From Polyodon spathula (taxonomy: Eukaryota > Chordata > Actinopteri > Acipenseriformes > Polyodontidae), in contig NC_054571.1 of assembly GCF_017654505.1 (NCBI RefSeq), forward strand, positions 3,229,119 through 3,293,118: a stretch of DNA of 64,000 nucleotides, in the 5' to 3' direction. A program made the position numbers and the translations under genes. Positions 1 through 44,115 of this stretch are shown here, piece after piece. Numbering within the stretch: the first letter of the stretch is position 1; each line of letters starts with the position of its first letter. A model generated the notes under the pieces. The model was not told where the DNA came from. It did no database searches and saw only the letters and a list, made by a program, of their open reading frames with translations.

Positions 1-163
1 CTGCTTCCCTCCCTCCCAGTCCCTCCTCAGCTCCACTAGAGCCACACTGCCTCCCTCCCTCCCAGTCCCTCCTTAGTTCCACTAGAGCCACACTGCTTCC
101 CTCCTTCCCAGTCCCTCCTCAGCTCCAGTAGAGCCACACTGCCTCCCTCCCTCTCAGTTTCTC
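1..163. repeat. 46-bp minisatellite, left copy, about 3.5 units
   Basis: Tandem units with landmarks CTGCTTCCCTCCC, CAGTCCCTCC and CTCCACTAGAGCCACA. The array starts at the window edge, so it probably continues left. It ends about 50 bp from exon w16. The same unit forms the large block at 35620-37550. Confidence 0.95.
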
Positions 164-213
164 GCCTCAGCATGCAGTTCCTCTCCTCCCCAGCGGGTGT
201 CTCCCTCTCTCAC

Positions 214-32310
<32,097 letters not shown>

Positions 32311-32315
32311 CTTCA

Positions 32316-32745
32316 TATACAGCTCTGGCCAAAAGTTTAGCATCACGCTATGGAATTATGGAGGCTGTGTGGTCCAGTGGTTAGCGAACCGGGCCTTGTA
32401 ACCAGGAGCTACTCTGTTCAAATCCCAGCTCAGCCACTGTGTGTGACCCTGAGCGAGTCACTGAACCTCCTTGTGCTGCGTCTTTGGGGTGAGACGTTGT
32501 TGTAAGTGACTCTGCAGCTGATGCACGGCTCGCACACTCCAGTCTGGTATCTTGTAAAGCGCTTTGTGATGGTGCTCCACTATGAAAGGCGCTATATAAA
32601 GATTATTATTAATTAATTAACCCTGCTGAATAATGTTAACATACTGAAATTCATCATGCCTTGTAGTTTTCCCATACACGTAACGAGAAACAGACAATTT
32701 TAAAATGTGACGTTTTTTAGTCTAACATGAAATATTGAAAGGAAC
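32316..32745 (+). mobile_element. MITE M1 copy split by a tRNA-derived SINE
   Basis: Left part TACAGCTCTGGCCAAAAGTT to about 32360. The right part resumes at CCCTGCTGAATAATGTTAAC (32620) and runs to AACATGAAATATTGAAAGGA. Part of the MITE between the two is missing, so insertion was accompanied or followed by deletion. Confidence 0.85.
32361..32619 (+). mobile_element. tRNA-derived SINE
   Basis: tRNA-like head GTGTGGTCCAGTGGTTAGCG with a B-box-like TGTTCAAATCCCAGC, a conserved middle GTGACCCTGAGCGAGTCACT, a tail AAGCGCTTTGTGATGGTGCT and GAAAGGCGCTATATAAA, and an ATT-rich end. It shares its head and middle with the inverse-orientation copy at 44638-44871, but the 3' tails differ. Confidence 0.85.
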
Positions 32746-33640
32746 AGGACATGGTAAGAGACGAGGGCATTCAATTTATCTAGGAAACCCAAAAGCACTA
32801 AAAACTGTCACCCCAGGCTTCGTATAATCCTGTGTGAAAGGGATGAGGACCAAACCTCATGTGACGTAAACGTGGGACCTTAATGCCTGCTGCACAGGAA
32901 ACGAATCTGCAGTGCGTGGGCTGGAACCCAAATGAAATTACAGAGACAGGAATTGCCAAGAGTAATGTCAGCTATAATGTCTTTTCCAGCTGAGACTCTG
33001 CTCCAGACAGTAACCTTTGCTATGAGACCTTTTCCAATCCCGTCTATGTTATGCTTGCCTTGTCGTTTTGTATTATTTGCTCACACACCCAATGCCTCGA
33101 CATTCACACAGGGAAGCTCCATAGAGAATGACCCCACTTTTCTATTTGTTAGACACGGCAGTCAACAAAGCTGCAGGGCTTCTGAGAACAATAGCCCTGA
33201 ACGTTTACTTTGCAATGAACTACTGTAAGAGCAAACGTCATTGTATAAATACAAAACACACACAAATACACAGAGTGCCGTGGCCCACTCTGGAACACAA
33301 GGGGTTAATTATCAGCCGAAAATGCAAATCAGATTTTGATTGGACGAGGTGACCCCCCCCCCCCAGGTCATTAAAACACGCTCCTCTAAAGCTGATCCTT
33401 AATTAGTACCAATTGGTGTTCCTATGCGTGTAATTAATTGGTGCTAATCTTGCCAACTGACCTTGGTAAACCGTCTTGTGTGAAACAAATTGTGCCATTT
33501 CCAGGGCAATGAGAGGATAAATGACTTATTCCACAAGAAAAGTTTTAACCCATGCACAGAACAGAGGCAAGGTCCAGCTGTTCTTGTTTTTGTACCTTTT
33601 ACATCATCGTATTTAGAAATGGCAGATCAATGGGAATATG
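32746..33640. other. Nothing recognised
   Basis: Single-copy sequence with a C12 run at 33353-33364. Confidence 0.5.
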
Positions 33641-33641
33641 T

Positions 33642-34002
33642 CAGTCTCCGTGCCTCAAGCCTGCCCTGGACTGGAGGGAGCACCCTTTCTCTTAGGGGGG
33701 TGAGGGAGGGAGCAGTTCAGTCTCCGTGCCTCAAGCCTGCCCTGGACTGGAGGGAGCACCCTTTCTCTTAGGGGGGTGAGGGAGGGTCTCAGTGCCTTCA
33801 AGCCTGTCCCTGGACTGGAGGAGCCCGTTCTCTGTCTTAGGGGGTGAGGGAGGGAGTTCAGTCTCCGTGCCTCCCTGCCTCCGTGCCTGCCCTGGACTGG
33901 AGGGAGCACCCTTTCTCTTAGGGGGTGTGAGGGAGGGAGCAGTTCAGTCTCCGTGCCTCAAGCCTGCCCTGGACTGGAGGGAGCACCCTTTCTCTTAGGG
34001 AG
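33642..34002 (+). repeat. 76-bp minisatellite, about 4.7 units, copy 1
   Basis: Unit landmarks CAGTCTCCGTGCCTCAAGCC, TGCCCTGGACTGGAGGGAGC, ACCCTTTCTCTTAGGGG and GTGAGGGAGGGAGCAG. The first two units start at 33642 and 33718. The third and fourth are rearranged. The same unit recurs at 51084-51335. Confidence 0.95.
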
Positions 34003-35119
34003 TGGCCCACCCTACGATGAGTCAGCCACAGAGCCTGGAATAAGAACACAGTCTCCATTTAGGGCCATGCTGTGAAGCCATCAACACCTGCACTCTCCCT
34101 CTCTCTATCTCCCTCTCTCTCGCTCTCTCTCTTTGCACTTCTCTGAGGAGAGAGGAAATCCATTTTCACACTCCCAGCCACACAACAGATTCCCTTCCCT
34201 AACATGAGCACGCTAAGCTAAATAGAAAGCTTCATTACTAAAGCCTGTGCTTCCAGAGTAATCAGCGCCCTCATTTCAGCCGGGATGAGCAGGTTTTTCT
34301 GTGCTTCAATATTCTCATGTCGTTAGTAACACCGAGCTCCAAAGAACTGTCAGGGCTTCCAGATGCAAAGGACTAGCGTTCACCCTTTCGGTTGCGTCAA
34401 CCAATGCATGGGAGCTTAGCTGCAAGGCTTGCTGGGAAAGAACCGCCAACATCCGTCAGTGTAACCCAGCTTGGGGTAGCAGCAAGGGGCTCAGGAGGGA
34501 AGCGGGAGAACCCGGGTCAATCCGTCCGCATGGAAAAGAGGTTAAAGGGTGGGCCAGGAGAACCGGTAATCTGTTACAGTTCCTAGCTACTCATTACCTT
34601 GTCATATGACATCACGGTGTAGATCACATAGACTTTGTCATCGCAAATATATTGCAAACATCGTGGATGTTGTAGATTTTAACAGAAAGCTCAATTGAAT
34701 TGAAAGGTCTAGCTTTGCCTAGCGATAACGATCGCTCTAACACCTCGAACTCATCAGGCACTCAGGTAACAAAAGGCTGATCAAACCCGTCTCTGCGATT
34801 GAATTACCCAGCCTAGTGAAGGAAGGGGGGTTTCACACAAAGCCTGCAGTAAGACGAAAGAAAAGGAAAAAACAAAGCATTTTAAATCAGCTTAAAAGAA
34901 AACAAGAGATCTGAAACCATTTAACGTCACTATTGATTTAAATTCACCACGAGTACAAGATGCAAGTGTTTTTATTCTTAAAATACCTAACAAGAGCAGA
35001 ATAAAACCCAGGTCATAAATTCCTAAGAAAATGAAACAGTGTGCCATGTCTAAACAAAGTCGCAACCAGACACATTATCATCAAGAAAGAGAAAGGGGGG
35101 GGGGGGCAATCAATTGAGG
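34003..35119. other. Nothing recognised before the assembly gap
   Basis: A short CT-rich tract lies at 34094-34132; the rest is single-copy, ending in a G11 run at 35096-35106. Confidence 0.5.
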
Positions 35120-35619
35120 NNNNNNNNNNNNNNNNNNNNNNNNNNNNNNNNNNNNNNNNNNNNNNNNNNNNNNNNNNNNNNNNNNNNNNNNNNNNNNNNN
35201 NNNNNNNNNNNNNNNNNNNNNNNNNNNNNNNNNNNNNNNNNNNNNNNNNNNNNNNNNNNNNNNNNNNNNNNNNNNNNNNNNNNNNNNNNNNNNNNNNNNN
35301 NNNNNNNNNNNNNNNNNNNNNNNNNNNNNNNNNNNNNNNNNNNNNNNNNNNNNNNNNNNNNNNNNNNNNNNNNNNNNNNNNNNNNNNNNNNNNNNNNNNN
35401 NNNNNNNNNNNNNNNNNNNNNNNNNNNNNNNNNNNNNNNNNNNNNNNNNNNNNNNNNNNNNNNNNNNNNNNNNNNNNNNNNNNNNNNNNNNNNNNNNNNN
35501 NNNNNNNNNNNNNNNNNNNNNNNNNNNNNNNNNNNNNNNNNNNNNNNNNNNNNNNNNNNNNNNNNNNNNNNNNNNNNNNNNNNNNNNNNNNNNNNNNNNN
35601 NNNNNNNNNNNNNNNNNNN
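35120..35619. other. Assembly gap, exactly 500 N
   Basis: A round 500-base N run, which usually marks a gap of unknown size. The 46-bp satellite starts at its right edge, so the break is most likely collapse or loss inside that array. Confidence 0.98.
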
Positions 35620-37550
35620 CAGCTCCACTAGAGCCACACTGCTTCCCTCCCTCCCAGTCCCTCCTCAGCTCCACTAGAGCCACACTGCTTCCCTCCCTCC
35701 CAGTCCCCCTCAGCTCCACTAGAGCCACACTGCCTCCCTCCCTCCCACAGTCCCAGTCCCTCCTCAGCTCCACTAGAGCCACTTGCCTCCCTCCCCACTA
35801 GAGCCACACTGCTTCCCTCCCTCCCAGTCCCTCCTCAGCTCTAACCACTAGAGCCACACTGCTCCCTCCCTCCCTCCCAGTCCCTCCTCAGCTCCACTAG
35901 AGCCACACTGCTTCCCTCCCTCCCAGTCCCTCCTCAGCTCCACTAGAGCCACACTGCTTCCCTCCCTCCCAGTCCCTCCTCAGCTCCACTAGAGCCACAC
36001 TGCTTCCCTCCCTCCCAGTCCCTCCTCAGCTCCACTAGAGCCACACTGCCTCCCTCCCTCCCAGTCCCTCCTCAGCTCCACTAGAGCCACACTGCTTCCC
36101 TCCCTAGTCCCTCCTCAGCTCCACTAGAGCCACACTGCTTCCCTCCCTCCCAGTCCCTCCTCAGCTCCACTAGAGCCACACTGCTTCCCTCCCTCCCAGT
36201 CCCTCCTCAGCTCCACTAGAGCCACACTGCCTCCCTCCCTCCCAGTCCCTCCTCAGCTCCACTAGAGCCACACTGCTTCCCTCCCTCCCAGTCCCTCCCA
36301 GCTCCACTCACACTGCCTCCCTCCCTCCCAGTCCCTCCTCAGCTCCACTAGAGCCACACTGCTTCCCTCCCTCCCAGTCCCTCCTCAGCTCCACTAGAGC
36401 CACACTGCCTCCCTCCCTCCCAGTCCCTCCTCAGCTCCACTAGAGCCACACTGCTTCCCTCCCTCCCAGTCCCTCCTCAGCTCCACTAGAGCCACACTGC
36501 TTCCCTCCCTCCCAGTCCCTCCTCAGCTCCACTAGAGCCACACCTCCCTCCCTCCCAGTCCCTCCTCAGCTCCACTAGAGCCACACTGCTTCCCTCCCTC
36601 CCAGTCCCTCCTCAGCTCCACTAGAGCCACACTGCTTCCCTCCCTCCCAGTCCCTCCTCAGCTCCACTAGAGCCACACTGCTTCCCTCCCTCCCAGTCCC
36701 TCCTCAGCTCCACTAGAGCCACACTGCCTCCCTCCCTCCCAGTCCCTCCTCAGCTCCACTAGAGCCACACTGCTCCCTCCCTCCCAGTCCCTCCTCAGCT
36801 CCACTAGAGCCACACTGCTTCCCTCCCTCCCAGTCCCTCCTCAGCTCCACTAGAGCCACACTGCTTCCCTCCCTCCCAGTCCCTCCTCAGCTCCACTAGA
36901 GCCACACTGCTTCCTCCCTCCCAGTCCCTCCTCAGCTCCACTAGAGCCACACTGCTTCCCTCCCAGTCCCTCCTCAGCTCCACTAGAGCCACACTGCTTC
37001 CCTCCCTCCCAGTCCCTCCTCAGCTCCACTAGAGCCACACTGCTTCCCTCCCTCCCAGTCCCTCCTCAGCTCCACTAGAGCCACACTGCTTCCCTCCCTC
37101 CCCGTCCCTAGAGCCACACTGCTTCCCTCCCTCCCTCCCAGTCCCTCCTCAGCTCCACTAGAGCCACACTGCTTCCCTCCCTCCCAGTCCCTCCTCAGCT
37201 CCACTAGAGCCACACTGCTTCCCTCCCTCCCAGTCCCTCCTCAGCTCCACTAGAGCCACACTGCTTCCCTCCCTCCCAGTCCCTCCTCAGCTCCACTAGA
37301 GCCACACTGCTTCCCTCCCTCCCAGTCCCTCCTCAGCTCCACTAGAGCCACACTGCTTCCCTCCCTCCCAGTCCCTCCTCAGCTCCACTAGAGCCACACT
37401 GCCTCCCTCCCTCCCAGTCCCTCCTCAGCTCCACTAGAGCCACACTGCCTCCCTCCCTCCCAGTCCCTCCTCAGCTCCACTAGAGCCACACTGCCTCCCT
37501 CCCTCCCAGTCCCTCCTCAGCTCCACTAGAGCCACACTGCTTTCCTCCCA
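35620..37550. repeat. 46-bp minisatellite, about 42 units, truncated by the gap
   Basis: Same monomer as 1-163, with C/T at the CTGC(T/C)TCCC position and many 2-20 bp slips (for example near 35745, 36296 and 37100). On the minus strand it is purine-rich (GGGAGGGAGG). 46 is not a multiple of 3, so open frames through it are incidental. Confidence 0.97.
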
Positions 37551-37989
37551 GTTCCATTTGTTTCTTTAGAATGATCTGCTGTAGAATGAGAAACGGATTC
37601 AGTGTTTGTTCCTGTTCTGTAATTGTTTCAGGATAAACACATATTGATTGATGAAAACAGTATGTAAATACCAAGAAGCAAGCTGCAGGAAAAGAACAAG
37701 CCTGAGAAGACAGCGGAACAGCTGCTGATAAATGACACTGCTTCTCTACACACAGAGAAAACGCAGTACAAATAAACGCTGAGATTGAAACGAAGAAGCA
37801 CTTCTTAACACGGCACGGCATTGCTGGATGTGGTGGAGAAACAAAACTGTCTGGCAGATCAGAATTTGTCCCATACCCACATCTGTCTCTGAGCTAATCT
37901 GTCCAGCCTTACACAAAATGTATTACATTACCAGAGCACTGCATTAAAATAATAAATTCTCAAATAAGTTCTTGCAGAAGATCCTTGTT

Positions 37990-37994
37990 TGCTG

Positions 37995-38093
<99 letters not shown>

Positions 38094-39115
38094 CTTAAAT
38101 TTTTCTAGCATAGTTCATACAGCACATCTCAAAGCTCTTTACAGTTTAAAACAATACACAATGATATTAAAAATGGACACGAAGCAGGTTACACATTATA
38201 ACAAGGACACACCACAAGTTTAGCCCAGAAACAGAGGACACACAGCACCAGTACTGTACAACACACGGACAGCCAGCCCTACACAGCCTCAAATGCCATT
38301 CTAAAAAAATGTGTTTTTAGTCGGTTTTTAAAAATACCAACAGTATTCGAATCTTTTATTATCTGTGGTAGAGCATTCCAGAGCTGGGTTCATAGCAACT
38401 GAAGGTCCTAGCTCCGACCGAAGCCTAGATTGTGGCACAGCTAAGAGGCCAGCATCTGTAGATCTCGGGTTTCGCACAGGAGAATATACAGTTAACAAAT
38501 CAGAGATATAGCTAGGAGCCAAACCATTCAAGGCCTTATATGTTAACAGTAATAATTCAATCCTGCACTTAACAGAGATGTCAGGAAGGGTGTAAAATGT
38601 ACAAATGATTCAGACCTTGTTAGGACTCGAGCAACCGAGTTCTGAACATATTGTAGCCTATTAATAACACGTTTAGAGGCTCCAGCAAACAATGCAATGC
38701 TGTAGTCGAGTCGGGAGGAGACGAAGGCACGCACGAGTCTCTCTGCATCAGGTAGAGAGAGAACAGGTCTTAAGCGGGCTGTGTTACGCAGATGGAAAAA
38801 AGGCACCTTTGTAACATTTCGAGCATGAGCTTCGAAAGTTAGGCGAGGATCAAAAAGAACACAGAGATTTCTCATTTCGGAACTCGCTCTAATTTCAAGC
38901 TCATCAGTAGCCAAGCTGAAGTTCCCCAAAGGCCCTAGAATAGAGCCCTGAGAAACACCTGTGGAACCTGGACTGGAAAAGCACGAGTACGCCCCCAACG
39001 AGACAGACTGCTTCCTGTCTGACAGAAAGACCTGCCGCTGAACTTCGAAAGGGTTCAGCTGGTTCAGAACGCCGCTGCCAGGCTGTTTTCTGACACTCGT
39101 CTTTCCGCTCACATT
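37990..39115 (-). mobile_element. L2-like LINE fragment, RT C-terminal part with (ATT)n tail
   Basis: The minus strand encodes GVSQGSILGP (RT motif), then CVLFDPRLTFEAHARNVTKV, FFHLRNTARLRPVLSLPDAE, FVSSRLDYSIALFAGASKRV and INRLQYVQNSVARVLTR. After a shift comes NGLAPSYISDLLTVYSP and finally FKNRLKTHFFRMAFEAV. The catalytic YADD part is deleted between GSILGP and the next motif, and frameshifts are present. The 3' UTR ends in (ATT)n at 38092-37998, the usual tail of such elements. Inactive. Confidence 0.9.
37998..38092. repeat. (AAT)n microsatellite
   Basis: About 31 units with one AATAAATAAT slip. It is the expanded 3' tail of the L2 fragment. Confidence 0.96.
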
Positions 39116-39120
39116 ATCCA

Positions 39121-39470
39121 GTGCTCATGTAATCAAAGACACTACAAACTGATATCGCAAAAGTCTACCATGACTCCCCAGTGATGTTGAAGAGGACACC
39201 CTGGGATCCTTCAATGCTTGATGAGATTCTGGGATCAATAAGCTGCTAACAACCAAACGAGCAAGATGGGCTGAATCGATTGTAAACTTTCTTATGTTCC
39301 AGTATTTCATGTTAGATTTCGAAATGTCACATTTGTTTTTTTATTTTGGCTAGTTTTTCTTTAAGTATATGGGAAAACTACGAAGCGGTGTGTAATTCAA
39401 TATGTTAATGGAACATTATTCAACAGGTTTCATTCGACTTCATGAAGCAAAATTAGCTCATTCTATAGGC
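39121..39470 (-). mobile_element. MITE M1 copy interrupted by a LINE-derived repeat A piece
   Basis: GTAATCAAAGACACTACAAA before and CAGTATTTCATGTTAGATTT after the insert belong to M1. 39170-39298 is the 3' end of repeat A in plus orientation (AGTGATGTTGAAGAGGACAC, CAACCAAACGAGCAAGATGG, CTTTCTTATGTTC). About 20 bp of M1 is missing at the junction. Confidence 0.85.
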
Positions 39471-39582
39471 TTGAAACCTGGTTCCAGGAGACCTAGTCTG
39501 AGGTAGCTGTATCAAACCCCAAAGTCTCCCCTGGTGTGCCGCGCAGCGACTTGAAACCCAGTCTCCTGAAACCAGGTTCCAA
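39471..39582. repeat. Imperfect inverted repeat, arms about 24 bp
   Basis: GAAACCTGGTTCCAGGAGAC and GTCTCCTGAAACCAGGTTCC face each other across about 65 bp, next to the M1 copy. Confidence 0.6.
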
Positions 39583-40088
39583 TCCACAAAGTGGCTTTGT
39601 GTTCCCTCAGCTTTAGTTTCAATCCCTGTGATGGAGTGCCCAGTTTATTTCTCTGCATTTTTTCTTCTGAAGACTCTCATTATTTCAGCAGGGATGTGTC
39701 TCGGACCCTCGCACTGTTCACACAGAGATAACACAGAGCTTTCCGCTGGACACAAGGCTTGCCGTTTTCTGAGGTGGTCCTGCTGTTTAAGAACAGACAG
39801 AAACTGTCCTTGGCCTTTCCGATTATCCACCTGGCTATTTTATCTTTATTTAGTGCTGTTCATTACCACAATCCGCACCCTCCTTTGAAAAGGGCTGAGC
39901 TTGCAGAACGGAACTACAGGATAAGTGATGTCATTTTTACAGACAAAACATCTTCCTCTTGAAATGGTTTCTGGTGCAGTTACATCGTTTGCCCACTGAT
40001 GGCGCTGTGTGGAAAGCATTGGCGCCCTTTATTCATTTTAATATGATGCGACAAACGTTGATAATGTCGATTGTTAGATTTTTGTGCC

Positions 40089-40350
40089 CAGTTACTGAAG
40101 GTCTGGGGGCGTCCTCCGATCCCCAAACCAATCAGCTTTTTACACCCAGCGTCTCCACAACCTTTGCGAGCTCCGGGCCCCTGGAGGACAAAGGAAGCCC
40201 TGAGCTCTGAGCTCACCCTGCCCACTTCGTCTCCCTAACCAGCGGGAGCGTCAGAGCCAATGCTCCCTGTGGAATGCCCAGGGAGGCACGGCAACTCCGC
40301 ACAGCCGGGACCCTGCACTCCCCTGACTGTATGACTCGCCCTGCACAGGA
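40089..40350 (+). repeat. Dispersed repeat B, longest single copy
   Basis: GTCTGGGGGCGTCCTCCGAT, TGGAGGACAAAGGAAGCCCT, AGCGGGAGCGTCAGAGCCAA, ACAGCCGGGACCCTGCACTC and CCCTGACTGTATGACTCGCC. It holds only part of the 78-bp monomer. Confidence 0.75.
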
Positions 40351-40895
40351 ACCATCAAGCTTCGTGTTTCCTAGTGATACGCAAAAGTCCATTGAAAGCA
40401 ATGCTGCACAGATGATCTGAGTAATCACTCAGCATGCCTTTCCAGGTTCAACAAATTACTACTAATGAGAAACTAGAGAGCTATTTCCATCCATAACTTC
40501 ACAAACACTAACCCAGACCTATAAGGTAAAACATAGCAGCTCACTGATTACTTCTAACGTTAACATTTCCCATACAAGTTGAAATTAACCACAACCAAAA
40601 GCTTACAAATGATGGATTGAGATGGATTTAATGGTTTGGGTAGCAGGGATCCAAGTGAGATAGACTTACACTTTCCATGGATGCTGAGTAAAATAACAGA
40701 GCAGAATGTATTTAAGCTGTAGCTTCCACACTGAAGGCAAGCTGTCTGCAGGATTAGACTGTGGAGATTTTACGAGGGTCACAGTGTAAGATACACGGCG
40801 AGTCATGATTTGCACAACATCGTTGTTCTGCATTGTTCTACCTAAATGTTGACATTATTGAACAACCTTCTGGCGGCCAGACGATGCGTCTCACG

Positions 40896-41196
40896 AGTGT
40901 CCCAGTGTGTCTCAGTGTGTCTCAGAGTGTCTCAGAGTGTCCCAGTGTGTCTCAGAGTGTCTCAGAGTGTCTCAGAGTGTCCCAGTGTGTCTCAGTGTGT
41001 CTCAGAGTGTCCCAGTGTGTCTCAGAGTGTCCCAGTGTGTCCCAGTGTGTCTCAGAGTGTCCCAGTGTGTCCCAGTGTGTCTCAGTGTGTCCCAATGTGT
41101 CTCAGAGTGTCCCAGTGTGTCCCAGTGTGTCTCAGAGTGTCCCAATGTGTCTCAGAGTGTCCCAGTGTGTCTCAGAGTGTCTCAGAGTGTCTCTGC
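40896..41196 (+). repeat. 10-bp minisatellite, about 30 units
   Basis: Decamers CTCAGAGTGT, CTCAGTGTGT, CCCAGTGTGT and CCCAATGTGT in irregular order. Open in three frames only because of composition. Confidence 0.95.
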
Positions 41197-42777
41197 CACG
41201 GACATTCCTTTGCATGTCACCCTCCACATAGCCCCTAGTTTCCACAAGGCTCTGAAAATGTTGGGTGAATTATGACTCGCACTGTTTAACGCAGCCTTGT
41301 GGCTTGATGAGCAAATGCACCTGGAAAGCAACCTCCATTGTTTTAATGGAAAGCTTGGCGTGACTAATAGCAAGCGGTCAGCCTTGTGCAAAGACGTGAG
41401 CCTGGCATGCAATGGCACTAGAGTCTGTTTAACAACATTGGCAAAATGAAGCTTCCGGAGTTGTGTGTCGATTCAAACTCCTCAGGAATAAAGAGCCACG
41501 CCCATGTTTACAGCCCCAGAGCACACACTGTAGCCATGGAAATCAAGGGAAGACACGTATGGAATTAGCCCCTACACTTGTATTTAACCCTTCACTGACG
41601 CAGCTTTAAAGTTTCTTTCTTTTACAGCAGCTTTTATTGTTGATTAACACCTGACCACTGGCTGTGTTGAACTGTATTGTTGCTTAAAACAGTTTGTTGC
41701 CAGGGAGACGCCCTTTTTTGTTGCCAGGGAGATGCCCTGTTTTGTTGCCGTGGGCAGTCGTAGCCGAGAGCGCCAGGCAATGTAAACGGGGTCCTGCATC
41801 AGCCACTAATCTGGGTTCTATTGCTTACATCATCATCTAAAACGAATCAGAGAGCTCCCTTGCCGTCATGTGTGTGTCTTTCTATCTGAACCATGGGGGG
41901 TCTGCACAGGGACTGATATTACTGAAGGCACCCAACAAAGCCATGGCTGGAACATATTAGTTTAATAGCACCAAAGAATTGATCCTGGAAGAACTGATCC
42001 TGGGATAAGCACACGGAGGAGGATCGATGCAACCCAGAGAGGCTCTCCGGTGAGGTAAACTGCTCTGAAGAAACTCTGTAAATGTGAAGAGCCTTTGGAT
42101 GAGTGCCTTCATTACTGTAATGAAAGCCGGGGTCAGTGATACACGGCAAAGTTGCAAAACAGCATTAGTGGTCTTTCACTCCAATGAGAATGTGAAATGG
42201 CACTGGACTGCCAGGATTCCTCGCTGTCATTAAACACACAGTGGATTTTACCTCCCTGAATGCACACTACTGTGACTCAGCATTGGCTGAGAATATTGTT
42301 TATGCAGAATCTTTTTTCAAACCAGGACATCGTGTGATAAACGGCTGGCAAACACTCACAAAGCTTTCACTCCGGAGTTTTGAAAGTTTCCTGAAACCGT
42401 GGCGCGGTGCCATCCTTTCTGCCTCACTTCCAAACGAAAGCTGCGTGGAGCAGAAGCAAATCATAAATAACTAGTTTATAGGGTTGTTAAAAGGATTTGA
42501 ACCCTGCTTGAAACATTTTTAATTAAACTAATATTCATTGAAAATGTTATTGCCAGCTGCCACTTCTACTCTTCCTTGTAGCAATCCAGCCATGCCAGTA
42601 ATAATAATATAAATCAGCTGGTAGCGCTTTATTTAAATGAAACATTATGAAACCGATTTGTCTGTGTGCACTTTACATCGCTTCAGGAGAAATACGTGTT
42701 AATCTTGTCAAGCAAATAACAAACAACTCGCTTAAATTAATGACATCAAAAAACATGCTTGAATTACAAACGTAATG
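41197..42777. other. Nothing recognised
   Basis: A duplicated TTGTTGCCAGGGAGA.GCCC is at 41694-41745, and two near-identical GAATTGATCCTGGAAGAACT-type phrases at 41975-42003. No exon. Confidence 0.5.
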
Positions 42778-43013
42778 TAATCCTGGAGAACGTCCAGCGA
42801 AGAGCAGGCGGACTGATCTCAGGGCTTAAAGGGATGCGCTACGAAGACAGGCTGAAAGAACTCAATCTGTTTATCCTGGAACACAGAACAATCAGGAAGA
42901 CATGAGGGAAGCCTTGCAAATCTTTAAAAGAGTTGATATAGTTGGTTCACAGGTAACAAGGTTGACTGAAGCTCTGTTGCACGCAGCTGAAATCAGAGGC
43001 TGGTCCCCTGGGT

Positions 43014-43095
43014 AGGGCTAGCGTATCACTCCATGTACACTGGGACAGTCTGGGAAAGTTCAGACTTTTCAACTCACTTCGCAAAGTTAACCTTA
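43014..43095 (+). mobile_element. MITE M2 left-half fragment
   Basis: CTAGCGTATCACTCCATGTA, CACTGGGACAGTC and CTTTTCAACTCACTTCGCAA parallel the left arm at 10692-10767. Confidence 0.65.
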
Positions 43096-43159
43096 ACCAT
43101 TCCTTAAAGTACAGTCACTGAACCACAGGGCACAGCTGGAAATGAAGTGGAGATAGGAC

Positions 43160-44115
43160 TGATGATCACACACAGAGCGGGGAGGGGATGGAATGGGTTA
43201 CCTAGTCATGTTGCTGAAGGAGACTCTTCTTCACACAGAGAGTGGGGAGGGGATGGAATGGGTTACCTAGTCTTGTTGCTGAAGGAGACTCTTCTTCACA
43301 CAGAGAGTGGCTGAGGGGGATGGAATGGGGTCATGTTGCTGAAGGAGACTCTTCTTCACACAGAGAGTGGGGAGGGGATGGAATGGGTTACCTAGTCATG
43401 TTGCTGAAGGAGACTCTTCTTCACACAGAGAGTGGTGAGGGGATGGAATGGGTTACCTAGTCATGTTGCTGAAGGAGACTCTTCTTCACACAGAGAGTGG
43501 TGAGGGGATGGAATGGGTTACCTAGTCATGTTGCTGAAGGAGACTCTTCTTCACACAGAGAGTGGTGAGGGGATGGAATGGGTTACCTAGTCATGTTGCT
43601 GAAGGAGACTCTTCTTCACACATGGAATGGGTTACCTAGTCATGTTGCTGAAGGAGACTCTTCTTCACACAGAGAGTGGTGGATGGAATGGGTTACCTAG
43701 TCATGTTGCTGAAGGAGACTCTTCTTCACACAGAGAGTGGGGAGGGGATGGAATGGGTTACCTAGTCATGTTGCTGAAGGAGACTCTTCTTCACACAGAG
43801 AGTGGTGAGGGGATGGAATGGGTTACCTAGTCATGTTGCTGAAGGAGACTCTTCTTCACACAGAGAGTGGTGAGGGGATGGAATGGGTTACCTAGTCATG
43901 TTGCTGAAGGAGACTCTTCTTCACACAGAGAGTGGTGAGGGGATGGAATGGGTACCTACCTAGTCACACAGAGATGTTGTTACCTGAAGGAGACTCTTCT
44001 TCACACAGAGAGTGGTGAGGGGATGGAATGGGTTACCTAGTCATGTTGCTGAAGGAGACTCTTCTTCACACAGAGAGTGGGGAGGGGATGGAATGGGTTA
44101 CCTAGTCATGTTGTT
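43160..44115 (+). repeat. 65-bp minisatellite, about 14 units
   Basis: Same monomer and orientation as 23495-24460. Shortened or scrambled units occur at 43315-43335, 43620, 43680 and 43950-43985. Confidence 0.95.

Noticed and set aside
32361..32619. Functional tRNA gene
   Set aside because: The A- and B-box-like motifs belong to a SINE with a long tRNA-unrelated body and ATT-rich tail; no cloverleaf with paired acceptor stem was seen.
35041..35782. Open frames of about 175-233 codons around 35.1-35.7 kb
   Set aside because: They consist of the 500-N gap translated as X.
38328..39112. Host gene encoding a 189-residue protein
   Set aside because: The frame is an L2-like LINE reverse transcriptase remnant with the catalytic centre deleted and frameshifts.
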